54,689 bases of DNA, from the NCBI GenBank assembly GCA_003854985.1, contig RQOG01000034.1, positions 1 to 54,689 on the forward strand, read 5' to 3'. A program made the position numbers and the translations under genes. The notes below the pieces were generated by a model. The model worked only from the letters and a program-made list of their open reading frames with translations, did not search any database and had not been told where the DNA came from. This DNA is from Calditrichota bacterium (GTDB lineage: Bacteria; Calditrichota; Calditrichia; Calditrichales; Calditrichaceae). Shown piece after piece: positions 52,501 through 54,689 of the stretch (position 1 is its first letter; each line of letters starts with the position of its first letter).

Positions 52501-52529
52501 TTGACTAAATAATATGAATATCATAATTT
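52501..52529 (+). promoter_or_regulatory. Sigma-70-like promoter before the STAS gene
   Basis: TTGACT at 52501-52506 and TAATTT at 52524-52529 are 17 bp apart. Transcription would start near 52536, about 37 nt before the ATG at 52573. Confidence 0.5.
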
Positions 52530-52572
52530 AAAACCTTTAAAATGATATTCTCTATGATAACCGGGAGGAATA

Positions 52573-52914
52573 ATGAAAATTAAAGAGAAAATAGAAGACC
52601 ACGTCGCTGTATTAACACTGTCCGGAAAAATGATGGGCGGCCCGGAAACAACCGCTCTGCATGATCATGTCAAAGGTTTAATCCGGGATGGCGTTAAAAA
52701 GGTTGTCATCGATCTTGGCGATGTAAAATGGATGAATAGTTCCGGTATGGGCGTATTGATGGCCTGTATGACCACCCTTAATAATGCCGAGGGTAAACTG
52801 GTTTTAGCCCGGGTTTCTGAGAAAGTGTACAGCCTCTTAATGATCACACAGCTTATTAAAGTATTTGAATCATTCGAAACAACCGAAAGAGCGGTAGCCG
52901 CGCTTACTAATTAA
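52573..52914 (+). CDS. STAS domain anti-sigma factor antagonist-like protein
   Basis: A 113-aa single STAS domain. The fold can be traced through VAVLTLSGKMMGGPET, KKVVIDLGDVKWMNSSGMG and LVLARVSEKVYSLL. The phosphorylation site equals the serine pair S56/S57 in MNSSGMGV, with asparagine where SpoIIAA has aspartate. Such proteins release a partner (sigma factor, kinase or phosphatase) when not phosphorylated by a serine kinase of the RsbW/SpoIIAB type. No anti-sigma gene lies in the window. GGGAGG 4 nt before the ATG supports the start. The gene is monocistronic, with its own promoter and terminator. Confidence 0.92.
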   Translation: MKIKEKIEDHVAVLTLSGKMMGGPETTALHDHVKGLIRDGVKKVVIDLGDVKWMNSSGMGVLMACMTTLNNAEGKLVLARVSEKVYSLLMITQLIKVFESFETTERAVAALTN

Positions 52915-52934
52915 GAAATTATCTAACAATTTAA

Positions 52935-52970
52935 GGGGGTTGAATTTATTTTATTCAACCCCCTTTTTTT
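52935..52970 (+). terminator. Strong Rho-independent terminator after the STAS gene
   Basis: GGGGGTTGAAT at 52935-52945 pairs perfectly with ATTCAACCCCC at 52953-52963 over a 7-nt loop, followed by seven T. The 11-bp stem makes this the strongest terminator of the window. Confidence 0.95.
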
Positions 52971-52998
52971 ATTAAAAGCGGTAAATATTGATTTTTTA

Positions 52999-53026
52999 TT
53001 GATTTTATCTTTTTTCTTATTATATA
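52999..53026 (+). promoter_or_regulatory. Candidate promoter before the GAF histidine kinase
   Basis: TTGATT at 52999-53004 and TATATA at 53021-53026 are 16 bp apart, giving a start near 53033, about 26 nt before the GTG start. The region is AT-rich, so the call is moderate. Confidence 0.35.
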
Positions 53027-53058
53027 TTTTGTTTCCGAATATAGAAAAAGGAGCGTTC

Positions 53059-54689
53059 GTGGCAGATCAAATCAAAATAAAAGAGCAGGTTGCAGCTCTG
53101 CAAAAGCAGCTTGAACGTAAAACTCTTCAAATGCAGTCTATCCAGTATATCGGGCAAAAATTAAGTTCCGAATTGCGAACCGAACATCTGCTGATCATCA
53201 TTATGGATGAAGTGACTAAACTGATGAATGCCGAACGGAGCACCTTTTATATTGTTGATGAAGAGCGGGGAGAATTATGGTCGAAGATTGCCCAGAAAGC
53301 CGAGATCAGGGAAATCCGTTTAAAAATCGGCGTGGGCATTGCCGGACATGTGGCCAAAACCGGTGAAATTATCAATATAGAAGATGCTTACAATGATTCC
53401 CGGTTCAATCCGGACACAGACAAGAAAACCGGCTACCGGACACGGAGTATTCTGTGTATGCCTATATTTGAGCCGCTTACCTCCAAAAGGAAAAAACCTA
53501 AAATAATCGGTGTATTGCAGATTTTGAATAAAATAGACGGAATTTTCGATAAAGCGGATGAAGATTTATTGAGCAGCCTGGCTTCCCAGATTGCCATCGC
53601 CATTATAAATGCCCGCTTATATTCGGCTCTGGAAAAAAAAGTTAATGATATCAATTTATTATATGATATTGAAAAAGAACTGACCAAGGCCTATGATCTT
53701 AAGGAGCTATTATCAATTCTTGTAAGTCGTATTAAAGAGGCTTTGCATGTGGAAGCCGCAATGATCACCCTCTTTAAAGCCGATCTTTCGGGTGCAACCG
53801 ACAGGGTATCCATTAATCTGAATACCGAAAAGGTGCCTTTAGACAGTGTAAAATTAAACGACGGCATTCCCGGTGAAGTAATTAAAACAGGTAAATTATT
53901 CTATACCAATGAAGCAAAGAAAATTCCTCTTTTTAATACTTTGTTTTCCGAACAAATTGGTCTGGATATTCAACAGATCATAACCGCCCCTTTGATGATT
54001 AATAAGAATATTCTCGGCATTCTGGAAGTGTACAACAAGGAAGATAAAGAAGACATTTTCCGCGAAGATGATATCCGGCTGATAAATTCTTTAGCCAGCC
54101 AGATCGCCAGAACTATCCAGGCATACAGGTTAAGAGATGAAAAGGTTAAGGCAGACAGACTGGTTTCCATCGGTAATATGATGAGCACCATTGTCCATGA
54201 TCTGCGTACGCCCATGAACAACATATATGGTTTTGTCGATTTAATGAAAGAAGAGGCTGAGGAAGACGTCCGGTCGGAATATGCTGAAATTATCATCGAA
54301 CAAATCAAATCACTGACGAATATGACGACTGACATTCTTGATTTTGCCAAGGGAAAAACCAGCATTCTTCCCGTAAAATGCCCTGTGGATAAACTGATTG
54401 ATAATTTCACCAAATTCTTTGAAAAAGATATAATCAACCGCGGATATCAATATGAAGCATCCTGTGATGCGAAAGCCAGCGTTTATGTTGACCCGGAAAA
54501 AATCAACCGAATTTTTATGAACATTATGAAGAATGCCCTGGAAGCCATGCCGAAAGGAGGTAAGTTTTCGATAGGAGCAAACCAGGTTGACGGTGAAATC
54601 GAATTTCTTTTATCTGACAATGGCAAAGGCATTCCGGAAGAGATCCGCGACAAACTGTTCGATTCGTTTGTAACCAGCGGTAAAAAAGG
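53059..54689 (+). CDS. Sensor histidine kinase with two GAF domains, cut by right edge
   Basis: The frame opens at GTG 53059, chosen because AAAGGAG lies 5 nt before it, and runs out of the window (543 codons visible). A short coiled coil (VAALQKQLERKTLQ) leads to two GAF domains at about residues 40-195 and 215-350; GVGIAGHVAKTGE and NDGIPGEVIKTGK mark the two equivalent loops. Then follow the dimerisation domain with phosphohistidine H380 in VHDLRTPMNN, and the ATPase domain with NIMKNALEAMP (N box) and LSDNGKGIPEE (G1 box); the remaining part is missing. No transmembrane segment is seen, so it is a cytosolic sensor of small ligands or redox state. Its response regulator is not known; porX is 1.1 kb upstream. 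Confidence 0.92.
   Translation, partial: MADQIKIKEQVAALQKQLERKTLQMQSIQYIGQKLSSELRTEHLLIIIMDEVTKLMNAERSTFYIVDEERGELWSKIAQKAEIREIRLKIGVGIAGHVAKTGEIINIEDAYNDSRFNPDTDKKTGYRTRSILCMPIFEPLTSKRKKPKIIGVLQILNKIDGIFDKADEDLLSSLASQIAIAIINARLYSALEKKVNDINLLYDIEKELTKAYDLKELLSILVSRIKEALHVEAAMITLFKADLSGATDRVSINLNTEKVPLDSVKLNDGIPGEVIKTGKLFYTNEAKKIPLFNTLFSEQIGLDIQQIITAPLMINKNILGILEVYNKEDKEDIFREDDIRLINSLASQIARTIQAYRLRDEKVKADRLVSIGNMMSTIVHDLRTPMNNIYGFVDLMKEEAEEDVRSEYAEIIIEQIKSLTNMTTDILDFAKGKTSILPVKCPVDKLIDNFTKFFEKDIINRGYQYEASCDAKASVYVDPEKINRIFMNIMKNALEAMPKGGKFSIGANQVDGEIEFLLSDNGKGIPEEIRDKLFDSFVTSGKK

Noticed and set aside
1..54689. tRNA, rRNA, CRISPR arrays, insertion sequences
   Set aside because: None could be found: no cloverleaf with TTC-loop seen, no regularly spaced repeats, no transposase.

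Overview
The window looks like a chromosomal fragment of a moderate-GC, Gram-negative bacterium of the FCB superphylum; Calditrichota, Ignavibacteria or KSB1-like lineages would fit, but no marker here fixes the phylum. The clues are a subtilase with a C-terminal Por/type IX sorting tail, a PorX-type response regulator fused to a PglZ domain, many lipobox signal peptides, and a Bacteroidota-like RNA polymerase omega subunit. I see no rRNA, tRNA, CRISPR array, insertion sequence or phage gene. No gene-free stretch exceeds 300 bases; the longest is about 298 bp (34539-34836). Both edges cut a gene.

Layout. 1-1771 (minus): a CysQ-type phosphatase followed by an LPP20-like secreted protein cut by the left edge. 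1962-15375 (plus): the alpha-2-macroglobulin/PbpC envelope pair, an ADP-forming acyl-CoA synthetase, an M23 peptidase and a rhomboid protease. 15488-20794 (plus): a tight operon of polyphosphate kinase, ROK kinase, CYTH-like/CHAD protein and ParA-type ATPase, which together look like a polyphosphate synthesis, use and granule-positioning module. 20808-23301 (plus): a small I9-like lipoprotein and a type-IX-tailed subtilase, closed by a strong terminator. 23358-31003: an LpdD-like protein, a TlpA-like lipoprotein with a damaged redox motif, gpmI, a CoaC-like flavoprotein lacking the usual cysteine, an M1 aminopeptidase, a ferritin-like protein and a short RsgA.

31000-34538 (minus): a deoxynucleoside catabolism operon, phosphohexomutase-deoC-deoA, running into rsgA. 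The mutase stands where a phosphopentomutase would be expected. 34837-47198 (minus): PBP4-type DacB, a saccharopine dehydrogenase-like enzyme and a complete but divergent peptide-type ABC importer (788-aa lipoprotein, solute-binding protein, an unknown protein split by an A10 run, two permeases, a double ATPase), headed by an N-acetylneuraminate-lyase-like aldolase. 47412-50251 (plus): three-subunit proton-translocating transhydrogenase. 50399-54689 (plus): porX, rpoZ, a STAS protein and a double-GAF histidine kinase, each with its own apparent promoter, three separated by clear terminators.

Sigma-70-like promoters (TTGACT-17-TAATTT and similar) can be read before several genes. The most interesting items are the polyphosphate/ParA operon, the divergent ABC importer with its homopolymer frameshift, the phosphohexomutase in the deo operon, and the separate I9-like lipoprotein beside the subtilase.
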